From Massilia aurea (lineage in GTDB: Bacteria; Pseudomonadota; Gammaproteobacteria; Burkholderiales; Burkholderiaceae_D), in contig NZ_JACHBX010000003.1 of assembly GCF_014200505.1 (NCBI RefSeq), positions 248,001 through 312,000 on the forward strand: 64,000 bases of DNA, written 5' to 3'. The first letter of the stretch is position 1. The number at the start of each line of letters is the position of its first letter. Below, in pieces: positions 52,890-62,337 of the stretch. A program made the position numbers and the translations under genes. The notes below the pieces were generated by a model that saw only the letters and a list, made by a program, of their open reading frames with translations, searched no databases and was not told the origin of the DNA.

Positions 52890-52908
52890 CTTGTTGCTGC
52901 AACGAGGA

Positions 52909-54102
52909 TTACTTGAGCTCGTTGTTCAGCAGTGTCAGGATCTTGGTCGTCGTCGGCGATGTTTCTGCCTTGCCGTCGTTGGTCTGCACCGACACTTCGC
53001 TCACGTTCGCGCCCTGTGCGGCCTTGACCAGCACGCGGTAGCGCTGCGCTTCTTTCGCGTCGTCTTCCGACTTGCCGAACGTGAACAGGCGCTTGAAGAA
53101 GCCGTCCTTGGTCTCGCCTGCATCCGGATCGACGTAGCGCACGAAGTAGATACCCTGCACGCGGTCGCGGTCTTCGACAGTGAAGCCGACGCGATCCAGT
53201 GCCAGGCCGACACGGCGCCATGCGCGATCGAAGCCTTCATCGACCTCGACCTTGTCACCCACCAGCTTGGCGTGCTGCGGCGCCAGTGGCGCGTTGGCAA
53301 CCATGGCTTCGGCCGGGGCGACTTCTTTCGCGCCGGTCAGCAGAGCGACGATGCGGCTCAGGTATTGCGATTCCAGGCCCGGATCATTGGGACGCACGGT
53401 CCAGGTCGTGGTTTCGCTTTGTGGGCCGGTCAGGACTTCTTCGGCGCCGCGGTGGCTGACCCAGATCTCGGTCGAGCCATCTGGCAGGCGCTCGAGGCGC
53501 GTGCGGAACTTGTCGCGCTCGCCGGTCGAGTAGGCGCTGTCGAACACGCGACCAATGGCACGGCGCACGAAGTCTTGCGGGATCTTCGAGCGATTCTCGA
53601 CCCAGGCGGTTTCCATGGTGCCGGTGGTGGCCGATTCGGTTTCGAGTGCGAAGCCCTGCTCTTCCCAGAACTGGCGCAGTTGCGGCCACAGCTGTTCAGG
53701 CGTTTGCTTGACCACCAGCCAGCGCTGGTCGCCATTGCGTTGCACGCTGACGGCGTCGGTCGAGATCGGACCGATCGGCTGGCCGGATGCCGAGACACCG
53801 GCCACCGCAGGCACGCCGCCGGCAGCGGCTGCGGCCTGGCCCTGCTGGAATTCGGATGCGGTGGCGACGCCACGGCCGTCCGGGATCGCGTAGCGGTTGT
53901 CGCGCTGCAGCTTGGTCAGGTCGGGCGGCACGTCCAGCGGTGCGGCCTTCTTGGTGCCTTTGTAGTCGACTTTGTCGCCACTGAAAATCGTGGTGCAGGC
54001 TGCCAGGCTGAACGCGATGACCGTGAGCGAGAGCACACGGGCGGCGGCAGGAGCGTTGATCAGGGATGCGCCGTTTGAATTCTTAGTCTTGCGAATAGTC
54101 AT
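52909..54102 (-). CDS. bamC: Outer membrane assembly factor BamC (lipoprotein)
   Basis: BamC is a lipoprotein accessory of the BAM complex that inserts beta-barrel proteins. The 397-aa product from the ATG at 54102 has a signal ending in the lipobox LAAC. It then has the flexible N-terminal segment YKGTKKAAPLDVPPDLTKLQ, which in E. coli binds BamD, and two helix-grip domains (about 125–250 and 300–395: RWLVVKQTPEQLWPQLRQFW and RAWRRVGLALDRVGF). Length is somewhat above E. coli BamC (344) because of an Ala-rich linker. It is 40 bp downstream of dapA, the same pairing as dapA–nlpB in E. coli. Confidence 0.92.
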   Translation of the reverse strand: MTIRKTKNSNGASLINAPAAARVLSLTVIAFSLAACTTIFSGDKVDYKGTKKAAPLDVPPDLTKLQRDNRYAIPDGRGVATASEFQQGQAAAAAGGVPAVAGVSASGQPIGPISTDAVSVQRNGDQRWLVVKQTPEQLWPQLRQFWEEQGFALETESATTGTMETAWVENRSKIPQDFVRRAIGRVFDSAYSTGERDKFRTRLERLPDGSTEIWVSHRGAEEVLTGPQSETTTWTVRPNDPGLESQYLSRIVALLTGAKEVAPAEAMVANAPLAPQHAKLVGDKVEVDEGFDRAWRRVGLALDRVGFTVEDRDRVQGIYFVRYVDPDAGETKDGFFKRLFTFGKSEDDAKEAQRYRVLVKAAQGANVSEVSVQTNDGKAETSPTTTKILTLLNNELK

Positions 54103-54142
54103 GTCGTTCGATATCAGGTCAGTAACCCGAACCCTCGCGGGT

Positions 54143-55027
54143 TCAGGATGGGGAATGAACGCCGGCTTCCACCAGGGCGGCACGTACGATCTCGTGGTAT
54201 TGGGAGGACAGCGGCGCGAGCGGCAGGCGCAGGCCCGCCGGCATCTTGCCCATCTCGGCCAGCGCCCATTTGACGGGCACCGGATTCGGTTCGACGAACA
54301 GCCTGGCGTGCAGGCCGAGCACGCGGTTGTTGATCTCGAGCGCGCGCGCGATGTCGCCGCTCATGGCGGCCACGCACAGCTCGTGCATCGCGCGCGGCGC
54401 CACGTTGGCGGTGACCGAAATATTGCCGGCGCCGCCGCAGAACATCAGCGCCATTGCGGTCGGATCGTCGCCCGAATACACGGCAAAGGATTTATCGACC
54501 ATCTTGAGCAGCTCGATGCCGCGCCCGATATTGCCGGTAGCGTCCTTGATGCCGACGATGTTCTCGATCGGCGCCAGGCGCGCGACGGTCTCGTTGGCCA
54601 TGTCGGCCACGGTACGGCCTGGCACGTTGTACAGGATGATCGGCAGGTCGACGGCTTCGGCGATCGTGCGGAAGTGGCGATACATGCCCTCTTGCGTCGG
54701 CCGATTGTAGTACGGCACGACCTGCAGGGACGCGTCTGCGCCGACGCTCTTCGCGTGACGGGTCAGCGCGATGGCTTCCACGGTCGAATTGCCGCCGGTG
54801 CCGGCGATGACAGGGATGCGGCCGGCGACATGGTCGACGGCCAGCTTGACGAGTTCGCAATGCTCTTCCGGCGACAGGGTCGCCGATTCGCCGGTCGTGC
54901 CCACGATGACGATCGCGTCGGTACCTTCGGCGATGTGCCAGTCGATCAGCGCGCGCAGGGAATCACGATCGACGGTGCCATCTTCGAACATCGGGGTGAC
55001 GATTGCTACGATACTGCCCTTAATCAT
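54143..55027 (-). CDS. dapA: 4-hydroxy-tetrahydrodipicolinate synthase
   Basis: DapA condenses pyruvate with aspartate semialdehyde, the first step of the lysine/DAP branch, so it uses the product of asd at the left end of the window. The 294-aa product from the ATG at 55027 has [26 protein letters not shown], the active-site Tyr in [14 protein letters not shown] and the Schiff-base lysine in [12 protein letters not shown]. Length is normal. An ORF extension upstream to 55300 would overlap the methyltransferase and is rejected. Its transcription unit probably starts farther upstream, with bamC downstream. Confidence 0.97.
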   Translation of the reverse strand: MIKGSIVAIVTPMFEDGTVDRDSLRALIDWHIAEGTDAIVIVGTTGESATLSPEEHCELVKLAVDHVAGRIPVIAGTGGNSTVEAIALTRHAKSVGADASLQVVPYYNRPTQEGMYRHFRTIAEAVDLPIILYNVPGRTVADMANETVARLAPIENIVGIKDATGNIGRGIELLKMVDKSFAVYSGDDPTAMALMFCGGAGNISVTANVAPRAMHELCVAAMSGDIARALEINNRVLGLHARLFVEPNPVPVKWALAEMGKMPAGLRLPLAPLSSQYHEIVRAALVEAGVHSPS

Positions 55028-55082
55028 AATCTTTGGACCGTGCCATTCATTTAAAAATCTGATTGTAGCGGATAGCCCGCCC

Positions 55083-55670
55083 CTATGGTTCATTCCTGAC
55101 CACAATATGGTCGAGCCAGGCCTCGGTTTTGCGGTACGCATGACCGGCGGCGCACAGGCGCTGCACCTGCGCCGGATGGGGCCGCTCAACGTGGCCATCC
55201 TCGTAGGCCAGCACCTGCAGGCCGCCATCCTGGGCCAGCGCCAGCAGTTCGCCGGGCGCGAGCAGGAACGCCGGATTCGACGGTTTCCCATACACCTCAT
55301 TACCTTGCGCGAAGGTTTCGTAGATCAGGATACCGTCGGGCCGCAGGCTGGCCGCGATCTGCGCAAACAGCGGCCGGTGCAGGTAATTGGTGACGACGAT
55401 GACGGCAAAGCGCCCGGCGTCGAATGGCCAGCTTGCACCATCGGCTTCGAGATCGCAGGCCAGTGTCGTCACGCCCTCGCCTGCGCTGGCAGCCAGCGCC
55501 GCCGGATTGCGGTCGACGGCCAGCACCTGAAACCCTTGCGCCGCGAGCAGCCGCGTGTGGCGCCCGTTGCCGCAGGCCAGATCGAGCGCTTCGCCTGGCC
55601 TGGCCAGCGGCGCAAAGCGCGCCACCCAGGGCGACGCGGGCAAGGCCGCCATATGTATGCCGGTGCTCAT
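55083..55670 (-). CDS. Class I SAM-dependent methyltransferase
   Basis: The 195-aa product has motif [19 protein letters not shown], the acidic residue closing motif II in [10 protein letters not shown] and the later LACDLEADG and [13 protein letters not shown] motifs of class I enzymes. [20 protein letters not shown] follows. This pattern occurs in small tellurite-resistance/TehB-like and other methyltransferases of unknown substrate. It is 4 bp after the site-2 protease stop and 55 bp before dapA, so it belongs to the htpX–dapA–bamC gene line. The ATG at 55670 is preferred over an extension of 19 residues upstream. Confidence 0.85.
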   Translation of the reverse strand: MSTGIHMAALPASPWVARFAPLARPGEALDLACGNGRHTRLLAAQGFQVLAVDRNPAALAASAGEGVTTLACDLEADGASWPFDAGRFAVIVVTNYLHRPLFAQIAASLRPDGILIYETFAQGNEVYGKPSNPAFLLAPGELLALAQDGGLQVLAYEDGHVERPHPAQVQRLCAAGHAYRKTEAWLDHIVVRNEP

Positions 55671-55674
55671 CGGC

Positions 55675-56328
55675 TCAGAGCAGGAAGAACGTGAACGGCG
55701 TGGCCGCCAGTTGCACCAGGTAGCCACCCAGCGCCATCACCGGCGTGAGCCAGTAACCGACGACCCGGAGCATCACCAGCGCCAGCACGATGAAGAAGCC
55801 GTATGGCTCGATGCGCGCGAACGCGTAGGCCGCGCGGTGCGGCAGCATCGCCGTGACGACCCGGCCACCATCGAGCGGCGGGATCGGCAGCAGGTTGAAG
55901 GCCATGATCAACAGGTTGGTGACGATGCCGGCCTGCGCCACCTTGTGCGGGAATTCTTCACCGACCTGGAAGAATACGAGCAGCACACCCAGGATCAGCC
56001 ATAAGACGGCCATGATGAAGTTGGCAAACGGGCCGGCCAGCGCCACCCACGCCATGTCACGCTTCGGATTACGCAGGCGGCCGAATTCGACGGGCACCGG
56101 CTTGGCGTAGCCGAACACGAAACCGCTGAACAGGAACATCACGATCGGGATCACGATGGTGCCCCAGATATCGACGTGCACCAGCGGGTTGAGGCTCATG
56201 CGCCCCTGCGAATAGGCGGTGTTGTCGCCAAAGTACTTGGCGGCGTAGGCGTGGGCGGCTTCGTGCAGCGTAATCGCAAACAGGACCGGCAGCGCATACA
56301 CCGCGATGGTGCGAATCGTTTCTTCCAT
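55675..56328 (-). CDS. Site-2 protease family zinc metalloprotease
   Basis: The 217-aa integral membrane protein is a short M50B peptidase. The zinc motif HEAAH is in FAITLHEAAHAYAAKYFGDN, and the second metal ligand is in LLPIPPLDGGRVV (the Asp of the conserved LDGG). Five or so hydrophobic segments are visible (about 8–28, 57–75, 95–120, 135–150, 178–215), with no PDZ domain. Such proteases cleave substrates within the membrane; this one's substrate is not known. It lies between the YciO-type gene (81 bp upstream) and the methyltransferase. Confidence 0.93.
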   Translation of the reverse strand: MEETIRTIAVYALPVLFAITLHEAAHAYAAKYFGDNTAYSQGRMSLNPLVHVDIWGTIVIPIVMFLFSGFVFGYAKPVPVEFGRLRNPKRDMAWVALAGPFANFIMAVLWLILGVLLVFFQVGEEFPHKVAQAGIVTNLLIMAFNLLPIPPLDGGRVVTAMLPHRAAYAFARIEPYGFFIVLALVMLRVVGYWLTPVMALGGYLVQLAATPFTFFLL

Positions 56329-56409
56329 GGGGGCTGATTCTATCAGAGCGCGGCGCGTACTTGACCGGTGGAATACTTAAGGCAGCCTTGCAGGCTACAG
56401 CCCGCCTGA

Positions 56410-57033
56410 TTACAGGCCGAACGCCGCCGGGTCGCCCCTGCCCTCACGAATCAGCACCGGCTCGGGGCCGGTCAGATCGATCACGGTGGTCGCTTCCAGC
56501 ATGCCGGCGCCGCCATCGATGATCAGTTCGATCTGCTTTTCGAGGCGCTCGCGCACTTCATCGGGATCCGACAGCATGTGCTCGTCGCCCGGCAGTTGCA
56601 GCGTGGTGCCGATCAGCGGCTCGCCCAGCTCTTCGAGCAGCGCCAGCGTGATGCGGTTTTCGGGCACGCGCAGACCGATCGTCTTGCGCGACGGGTGCGA
56701 CAGGCGCCGCGGCAGCTCGCGCGTGGCTTCCAGAATCACCGTGTACGGACCTGGCATCGTGGCCTTGAGCAGGCGGTATTGCGTATTGTCCACGCGCGCA
56801 TATTGCGCCACTTCGGAGAGGTCGCGCACCAGCAGCGTCAGGTGGTGCTTGTCATCGACGCCACGGATACGGCGCAGCTTCTCGACCGCGTTCTTGTCGT
56901 CCAGCCGGCAGACGAGTGCGTATGCGGAATCGGTCGGCAGCGCGACGATGCCGCCAGCGCTGACGATCTGCGCGGCCTGCTTGATCAGGCGCGCTTGCGG
57001 ATTTTCAGGGTGAATCTGGAAAAACTGGCCCAT
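56410..57033 (-). CDS. YciO/YrdC-family protein (threonylcarbamoyl-AMP synthase fold)
   Basis: The 207-aa protein has the YrdC fold: GGIVALPTDSAYALVCRL, LRRIRGVDDKHHLTLLVRD, MPGPYTVILEATRELPRR, RKTIGLRVPENRITLALL and VIDLTGPEPVLIREGRGD. It lacks the extended C-terminal domain of Sua5, and the 'CRL' after the TDS motif points to the YciO branch. Members of YrdC/Sua5 make threonylcarbamoyl-AMP for tRNA t6A; YciO activity is weaker and less certain. It starts 14 bp after htpX. Confidence 0.9.
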   Translation of the reverse strand: MGQFFQIHPENPQARLIKQAAQIVSAGGIVALPTDSAYALVCRLDDKNAVEKLRRIRGVDDKHHLTLLVRDLSEVAQYARVDNTQYRLLKATMPGPYTVILEATRELPRRLSHPSRKTIGLRVPENRITLALLEELGEPLIGTTLQLPGDEHMLSDPDEVRERLEKQIELIIDGGAGMLEATTVIDLTGPEPVLIREGRGDPAAFGL

Positions 57034-57047
57034 GGATGTTGTCCTTG

Positions 57048-57929
57048 TTATTGGTTAGGCAGCGACTGGAGCGCGGCAATACGCTGCTCCATCGGCGGGT
57101 GGGTCGAGAACAGCGCGCCCCAGCCGCCGCCGCTGCCGGAGATGCCCGATGCCGACATCGCTTTCGGCAACGCGCCCGGCGCGAAGCCGCCCAGGCGGGC
57201 CAGCGCGTGCTGCATCGGCACCGGGCTACCCATCAGTTTGGCGGCGCCGGCGTCGGCGCGGAATTCGCGCTGGCGCGAGAACCAGGCCACGATGATCGAG
57301 GCGAGCAGGCCGAACAGGACTTCGCAGACCATCACGGTCAGGAAGTAGCCGATGCCGGGCGCGTCGCCCTCTTTACGGAACAGCAGCTTGTCGACAAAGA
57401 AGCCGACCACGCGCGCGAAGAACACGACAAAGGTATTGACCACACCCTGGATCAGCGTCAGCGTGACCATGTCGCCATTGGCAATGTGGGCGACTTCATG
57501 GCCCAGGACGGCTTCGACTTCATCCTGGTTCATGCTTTGCAGCAGGCCAGTAGAAACGGCGACCAGCGCCGAATTCTTGAAGGCGCCGGTGGCGAACGCA
57601 TTCGGCTCGCCATCATAGACGGCGACCTCGGGCATGCCGATGCCGGCACGCTCGGCCAGGCGGCGCACGGTGTCCACCAGCCACTGCTCGGTGGAGTTGG
57701 CCGGTTGTTCGATCACGCGGGCGCCGGTCGACCATTTGGCCATCGGTTTGCTGATTAGCAGCGAGATAAACGAACCGGTGAAGCCGATGACGAGCGACAT
57801 CACGGCCAGCGAAGCGAAGTCGATGCCCTGCGCCGAGACGGCGCGGCCAAGACCGAGCACGTTCATGACCAGCGACAGCACCAGAACGACGGCGAGATTG
57901 GTGGCGAGGAAAAGAACAATGCGCTTCAT
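57048..57929 (-). CDS. htpX: Membrane zinc metalloprotease HtpX
   Basis: HtpX is an inner-membrane quality-control protease of the M48 family that acts with FtsH. The 293-aa product starts [20 protein letters not shown] and has two N-terminal membrane spans, the zinc motif [14 protein letters not shown] and two more spans ([15 protein letters not shown] and [21 protein letters not shown] in pieces). It also has [18 protein letters not shown] with the third zinc ligand. AGGAG lies nine bases before the ATG at 57929; a TTG three codons earlier is less likely. Length is normal. Confidence 0.96.
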   Translation of the reverse strand: MKRIVLFLATNLAVVLVLSLVMNVLGLGRAVSAQGIDFASLAVMSLVIGFTGSFISLLISKPMAKWSTGARVIEQPANSTEQWLVDTVRRLAERAGIGMPEVAVYDGEPNAFATGAFKNSALVAVSTGLLQSMNQDEVEAVLGHEVAHIANGDMVTLTLIQGVVNTFVVFFARVVGFFVDKLLFRKEGDAPGIGYFLTVMVCEVLFGLLASIIVAWFSRQREFRADAGAAKLMGSPVPMQHALARLGGFAPGALPKAMSASGISGSGGGWGALFSTHPPMEQRIAALQSLPNQ

Positions 57930-58021
57930 GGCGGACAACTCCTGAATTAGTGACAGGATGCCAATATTGGGCTTCCTGTCGGAAAATTCAAGGGCGGACT
58001 CGCCTGCCTCACGATCTCCAG

Positions 58022-58126
58022 CACGTCGTTCCCGCGAAGGCGGGAACCCAAGTCCGCTGCGGGCCGATCACATGATGGCGACCACGTACGCTGAACTTGG
58101 GTTCCCGCCGGCGCGGGAACGACGTG
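58022..58126. repeat. Pair of inverted extragenic palindromes
   Basis: Two roughly 32-bp copies of a motif (CGTCGTTCCCGCG, then GGCGGGAACCCAAG) face each other at 58022–58053 and 58095–58126, separated by 41 bp. Each copy is itself a hairpin. The TCGTTCCCGCG/CGGGAACCCAA element is a widely spread palindrome in Burkholderiales genomes, arranged here as a BIME-like pair between convergent-side ends of htpX and the esterase gene. Confidence 0.8.
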
Positions 58127-58149
58127 CGGGTAGCTTGGATGCAGAAACC

Positions 58150-59301
58150 TCAGCGGCACTCCTTCAGGAAGAAGCGCAGCATTTCCTTTGACGCCGACGG
58201 CCCTGCCGCATCGGTATGCGATCCGGCCGCGTTGCCGCCGGCCCAGGCATGTCCTGCGCCCTGCACGACCCACTGCTCCGCCATCGCCCGGCCCGCGTCA
58301 TCGCGCCAGACACTGCGGCGGCAACGGCGCCCACCATGGGCGGCATCGTCGTGGCGCACGCTCAGTGGCGCGGCGTGCAGGCCGGCGTGAGCGCCCACAT
58401 ACTGCTGCAGCACGGCGTCGCCATTGGCCGGCGCCACCACGTGATCGGTACTGCCGTGGAACACGATGACGGGCACCGCTTCGCGCAAGGCGCGGCCCTT
58501 GGCCGGTTTCTTCATGGCCTGCAAGCCGGTGATCATGTCGCGCCCGCTACCGGCCGGCAAGCCGGAGTGCACGCCCACTGCCGCGAACAGGTCGGGATAT
58601 TCGGCGCCCAGCACGGCCGCCATCGCCCCGCCCGCCGACATGCCGGCCACGAATACCTGGGCCGGATCGGCGCCGTGCTCCTTGACGATCTGCCGCGTCA
58701 GCCCGGCGATGATGCCCGGCTCGCCCGCATCGCGCGCCTGGTGGCCTGATTCGAACCAGTTCCAGCACTGCGTGCGGTTCGACGCGCTGTCCTGCTCCGG
58801 ATACAGCACGAGGCAGTTCGCTTCTTCAGCGAGGCGATTCATGCCGGTGCCGAGCGCGAAATCGTCGGGATTCTGCGTGCAGCCGTGCAGCATGACGATC
58901 AGCGGGCGCGGCGCGGTCGCCGGCTGCGACGGGATATACAGCTTGTAGCGGCGGCGGCCGGCGGCGTTCGAAAAGACGCCTGCCGTGAAGGTGCCACCGG
59001 CGACGTCGTCCATGACCGCCACATCGTCATTTTGAGGCACGCCAATGCCGACACCGACGCCGGCGGCGCGCATGGCCGCCTGCCCCTTGCGCAGCTGGGC
59101 TTGCCAATCGGGCGCCGGGTTGATGTCCACAAATGCCGTGGCGTCCTTGCTGGCGGGCGCGGCGCCCTGCCCCTGCCCCGGCATCAGGCCGGCCTGCGCC
59201 AGCGCTTGCTGGATCGTGGCGGTGGCCGAGGCCACATCCTTGTTCTGCACGAGGCGGGCAGAGGCCATCATCTTGTTCATGAATTGGTCGAGCGATTTCA
59301 T
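58150..59301 (-). CDS. PHB depolymerase family esterase
   Basis: The 383-aa product has the alpha/beta-hydrolase core of the PHB-depolymerase/LpqC-type esterases: oxyanion region LIVMLHGCTQNPDDFA, GTGMNRLAEEANCLVLYPEQ, the nucleophile in VAGMSAGGAMAAVLG, acid in VFHGSTDHVV, and a His near GAGHAWAGGN. The N-terminal 100 residues are Gln/Ala-rich and polar, with no signal peptide, so the enzyme is probably cytosolic and may act on stored poly-hydroxyalkanoate or phasin-coated granules. Whether it cleaves PHA or another ester is open. It is 11 bp downstream of a CopG-type regulator gene and should be transcribed with it. Confidence 0.85.
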   Translation of the reverse strand: MKSLDQFMNKMMASARLVQNKDVASATATIQQALAQAGLMPGQGQGAAPASKDATAFVDINPAPDWQAQLRKGQAAMRAAGVGVGIGVPQNDDVAVMDDVAGGTFTAGVFSNAAGRRRYKLYIPSQPATAPRPLIVMLHGCTQNPDDFALGTGMNRLAEEANCLVLYPEQDSASNRTQCWNWFESGHQARDAGEPGIIAGLTRQIVKEHGADPAQVFVAGMSAGGAMAAVLGAEYPDLFAAVGVHSGLPAGSGRDMITGLQAMKKPAKGRALREAVPVIVFHGSTDHVVAPANGDAVLQQYVGAHAGLHAAPLSVRHDDAAHGGRRCRRSVWRDDAGRAMAEQWVVQGAGHAWAGGNAAGSHTDAAGPSASKEMLRFFLKECR

Positions 59302-59312
59302 AGCGTTCCAGT

Positions 59313-59729
59313 CTAGGTAAGGGTGCGATCTGCCAGCGCGGCGCGCACGGCAGGTGATGCAACAAAGGCGCCCAGGACCTGGATCGAAGCGATCGCATTC
59401 CGGGCAAGTTCAGGTGATACGTTGTCTTCGATGACCGCCAGGCCCAGCACATGGATATCCAGTTGCTGCCCTTCTGCCACCAGTTGCTCGAGCTCCTGCA
59501 CCGAGTAGCGGTACAAGCCCATCACATAGCGCTTGCGCACGATGGTCTGGCGGATCACGTCGGCGTGCTGCGTGAGCAGATTGCGAATGGCCGTGCGCAC
59601 CAGGTCGGTACGGTTGGAATAGAACCCTTCCTCGACGAGCAGGTCGACCTGGGCCAGGTCGACCAGGCCGACATTGACCGTGACCTTGTCGCTGTCAGGG
59701 AGTTTCTGTTGGGGTAAAACTGCTTTCAT
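59313..59729 (-). CDS. CopG/ribbon-helix-helix transcriptional regulator
   Basis: The 138-aa protein from the ATG at 59729 has an N-terminal ribbon-helix-helix: strand DKVTVNVGLVDLAQVDLLV, then EEGFYSNRTDLVRTAIRNLL, and a longer C-terminal helical part (MGLYRYSVQELEQLVAEGQQ). Its start has GGAG a few bases upstream. Directly before it is a perfect 20-bp palindrome containing the promoter-proximal sequence, a likely own operator. It is followed after 11 bp by the PHB-depolymerase-like esterase gene, so it probably represses both. Other RHH regulators of this length control PHA or metal genes; the ligand is unknown. Confidence 0.85.
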   Translation of the reverse strand: MKAVLPQQKLPDSDKVTVNVGLVDLAQVDLLVEEGFYSNRTDLVRTAIRNLLTQHADVIRQTIVRKRYVMGLYRYSVQELEQLVAEGQQLDIHVLGLAVIEDNVSPELARNAIASIQVLGAFVASPAVRAALADRTLT

Positions 59730-59749
59730 CGTGCTCTCCATACGCGGCA

Positions 59750-59769
59750 TATACTCCAATTGGAGTATA
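59750..59769. promoter_or_regulatory. 20-bp palindromic operator upstream of copG
   Basis: A perfect 20-bp palindrome with half-site TATACTCCAA lies 20 bp before the copG start and presumably overlaps the promoter. Two inverted ACTCC repeats are a natural target for a dimer-of-dimers ribbon-helix-helix protein, so autoregulation is the simplest reading. Confidence 0.65.
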
Positions 59770-59834
59770 AAACGGCTTTTACAAGAGCTGATGGGCAAAT
59801 TCTTTATAAAAACAGGAAAGCAACAGGCGTGACG

Positions 59835-59860
59835 CGGCCAGCCGCAGGAGCGGCTGGCCG
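59835..59860. terminator. Hairpin downstream of the PHP gene
   Basis: A perfect 10-bp stem CGGCCAGCCG/CGGCTGGCCG with a 6-nt loop lies about 25 bp past the PHP gene stop on the minus strand, without a T run. It may end that transcript. Confidence 0.5.
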
Positions 59861-59882
59861 TACAGTCAAGCGCAAGGGAGTG

Positions 59883-60716
59883 TTAGAACCAGTCGTGCCA
59901 GACCGGCGTCACGCCGGATGGCAATGGTGGCAGCTCGGCGAACTCGACCCGCGATTCGCCGGGGGCGTGGAAGTCGGTGCCGCGCGATGCAAGAAAGCCA
60001 TAACGGCGCGCAACTTCGGCATAAGTGCCGTATTGATCCGGCGTGTGGCTGCCTGTGACCACCTCGATGGCGGTGCCGCCCAGTTGACGGAACTCATCGA
60101 ACAGTGCGCCCTGGGCCGTGTCGCTGAAGCGGTAGCGCCCCGGGTGCGCGATGACGGCGATACCGCCCGCGCCCTGGATCCAGCCCATTGCTTCGCCGAG
60201 CGTGGCCCAGCGATGCGGCACATAACCCGGCTTGCCTTCGGTCAGGAAGCGGCGGAACACGTCGGAGGTCGTCGTGCAGACGCCGATCTCGCACAGGTAG
60301 CGCGCAAAGTGGGTGCGCGACATCAGGTCGGGATTGGCGACATAGCGCAGCGCGCCTTCATACGGCGTAGGAATGCCGGCCTGCTCCAGCTGCGCCGCCA
60401 TTTCGCGGGCCCGTTTTTCGCGCCCGTTGCGGGTTGCTGCCAGGCCGGCGATCAGCGCGGGGTTGTTTTCATCGACCTGCAGGCCGACGACGTGGACCGT
60501 CTCGTTGGCCCAAGTCACCGAAATCTCGACGCCCGCCACGAAACGCATGCCCAGCGCCGTGGCCGCCTGCCGCGCCGCCTTCACGCCGCTGATTTCGTCA
60601 TGGTCGGTCAGCGCCCATACATTCACGCCGCTCTTGCCGGCGTAAGCGGCCACGTCCGCTGGCGCAAGGACGCCGTCGGAAACATTGGAATGGCAGTGCA
60701 GGTCGACTTTCAGCAT
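59883..60716 (-). CDS. PHP-domain phosphoesterase (TrpH/RNase AM-like)
   Basis: The 277-aa product has the PHP metal-binding motifs: VDLHCHSNVSDG, ALTDHDEISGV, VAGVEISVTW, AVIAHPGRY and RGTDFHAPGE. Related E. coli YciV/RNase AM is a 5'-to-3' exonuclease acting on RNA ends and pAp. The start is uncertain: the ATG at 60716 has no good ribosome site, and a GTG at 60743 (286 aa) is an alternative directly after the hydrolase stop. I prefer the ATG because the metal motif then sits at the usual distance from the N terminus. It is probably co-transcribed with the upstream alpha/beta hydrolase. Confidence 0.88.
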   Translation of the reverse strand: MLKVDLHCHSNVSDGVLAPADVAAYAGKSGVNVWALTDHDEISGVKAARQAATALGMRFVAGVEISVTWANETVHVVGLQVDENNPALIAGLAATRNGREKRAREMAAQLEQAGIPTPYEGALRYVANPDLMSRTHFARYLCEIGVCTTTSDVFRRFLTEGKPGYVPHRWATLGEAMGWIQGAGGIAVIAHPGRYRFSDTAQGALFDEFRQLGGTAIEVVTGSHTPDQYGTYAEVARRYGFLASRGTDFHAPGESRVEFAELPPLPSGVTPVWHDWF

Positions 60717-60758
60717 GGGATATTCAGCAGGCGGGATGGACACTCCATTGTACGCGCA

Positions 60759-61646
60759 TCAATCTGTCGGTGCAGCGAGGAAGTCTTCGATCATGCGCGC
60801 CAGCAATTCGGGCTGGTCGTGGTGCAGCATATGCCCCGCCTGCGGCACCATGCGCGCCGTGACGTGCTGCAAATAGCCCATGCGGCGGTCGACTTCGGCG
60901 CGCGCCTGCTCCTTCGCGCCCATCCAGCGCCACATATCGGTGTCCTCGGCCTCGACCCACAGCACCGGCGCCGTGATAGCCGACCACGCCGCCATCATTT
61001 CGTCGACGTGGTACAGCAGCGGCCCCGTCATCTTGTGCGCCGGATCGCCCAGGATGCGCCACTGGCCGTCGCGATCCTGCTCGGACCAGTGCGCAGCAAG
61101 AAAGCTCGAACGCTCATACGACAGGCGCGGATTGGTCTTGCGCAGGCGCGCCGCCACTTCGTCCAGGCTCGCATAGCCACGCATCTCGGGTGGCGCGCGC
61201 AGCTCGTCGAGCCAGTTGGCCAGCCGTTTCGGATACTGGGCCGCTTTCGTGCCCGGCAGGCCAAAGCCTTCCAGGTTGATCAGCTTGCCCACGCGGTGGG
61301 GCCGCACGCCGGCGTACAGGCCGGCGATATTGCCGCCCATGCTGTGGCCGAGCAGGTTCACGGCCTGGTCCGGTGCGAAACGGTCGAGCAGCGCATCGAG
61401 GTCGGCCACGTAATCCGGGAACCAGTAGGTATCGGCGCCCGAACGGTCGCTGTGTCCGAAGCCGCGCCAGTCGGGTGCGATCACGTGCCAGTCGCCCGCC
61501 AACGCATCGACGACAAACTGGAACGACGCCGCCACGTCCATCCAGCCGTGCAGCATGAACAGCTTGGGCGCACCTTCGCTTCCCCAGTGGCGCACGTGAA
61601 GGCGCAGGCCGCGCACGGTGACAAATTCTGAACGTGAAAGTTTCAT
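60759..61646 (-). CDS. Alpha/beta hydrolase
   Basis: The 295-aa product from the ATG at 61646 has the hydrolase core: [20 protein letters not shown], nucleophile in [17 protein letters not shown], an acid in [10 protein letters not shown] and the histidine in [19 protein letters not shown]. Family members include epoxide hydrolases, esterases and other small-molecule hydrolases; the substrate is unknown. An AGG-rich ribosome site is next to the start. The gene diverges from the gamma-carbonic anhydrase gene over a 163-bp gap. PHP follows 42 bp downstream. Confidence 0.87.
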   Translation of the reverse strand: MKLSRSEFVTVRGLRLHVRHWGSEGAPKLFMLHGWMDVAASFQFVVDALAGDWHVIAPDWRGFGHSDRSGADTYWFPDYVADLDALLDRFAPDQAVNLLGHSMGGNIAGLYAGVRPHRVGKLINLEGFGLPGTKAAQYPKRLANWLDELRAPPEMRGYASLDEVAARLRKTNPRLSYERSSFLAAHWSEQDRDGQWRILGDPAHKMTGPLLYHVDEMMAAWSAITAPVLWVEAEDTDMWRWMGAKEQARAEVDRRMGYLQHVTARMVPQAGHMLHHDQPELLARMIEDFLAAPTD

Positions 61647-61809
61647 GAGGCCTCGAAAAAAGTACGATCGTTCAGGCAATTATATCGCCGGGCCGTTGAA
61701 TTCGCGCAGCGTGGCCCCATCTGCCGGTCTTCGGGCGATGGCGAAGCCGGCGCTGCCCGGGGCATGGGGCGGTAAAATAGCGCCATTCCAACCTTCTGCG
61801 AGCGCATCC

Positions 61810-62334
61810 ATGGCCATTTACCAGCTGGGCGAACATGCACCCGAGATCGATCCGTCGGCATTTGTTGCCGATTCGGCCACGCTGATCGGCAAGGTCACAC
61901 TGGCGGCCAATACGTCGGTGTGGTTCGGGGCCACGCTCCGGGGCGACAACGAACGCATCACCATTGGCGAAAACAGCAATGTGCAGGAAGGCACGGTGAT
62001 GCATACCGATATGGGCTATCCGCTCGACATCGGCCAGGGCGTGACGATCGGCCACCAGGCCATGCTGCACGGTTGCACGGTCGGCGACGGTTCGCTGATC
62101 GGCATCGGCGCGGTGATCCTCAACGGCGCCCGCATCGGCAAGGGTTGCCTGGTCGGCGCCGGCGCGCTGGTCACCGAGAACAAGACATTTCCGGATCACT
62201 CGCTGATCCTGGGTTCGCCCGCGAAAGTGGTACGGACACTGACACAAGAAGACCTGCTGCGCCTGCAGGGCAATGCCGCGAGCTATGTCGCGCGAGGCCA
62301 GCTATTCAATACACAGCTAAAGAGAATCGGATAA
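61810..62334 (+). CDS. Gamma-carbonic anhydrase family protein
   Basis: The 174-aa left-handed beta-helix protein has hexapeptide repeats ([42 protein letters not shown]). The metal-binding histidines are in TVMHTD, IGHQAM and LHGCTV, placed as in the CaiE/YrdA gamma-class family. It assembles as a trimer. Carbonic anhydrase activity is expected for some but not all members. GGTAAAATA lies about 30 bp before the ATG and may be its -10. The hslO gene begins three bases after its stop, so the two form an operon. Confidence 0.92.
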   Translation: MAIYQLGEHAPEIDPSAFVADSATLIGKVTLAANTSVWFGATLRGDNERITIGENSNVQEGTVMHTDMGYPLDIGQGVTIGHQAMLHGCTVGDGSLIGIGAVILNGARIGKGCLVGAGALVTENKTFPDHSLILGSPAKVVRTLTQEDLLRLQGNAASYVARGQLFNTQLKRIG

Positions 62335-62337
62335 AGA

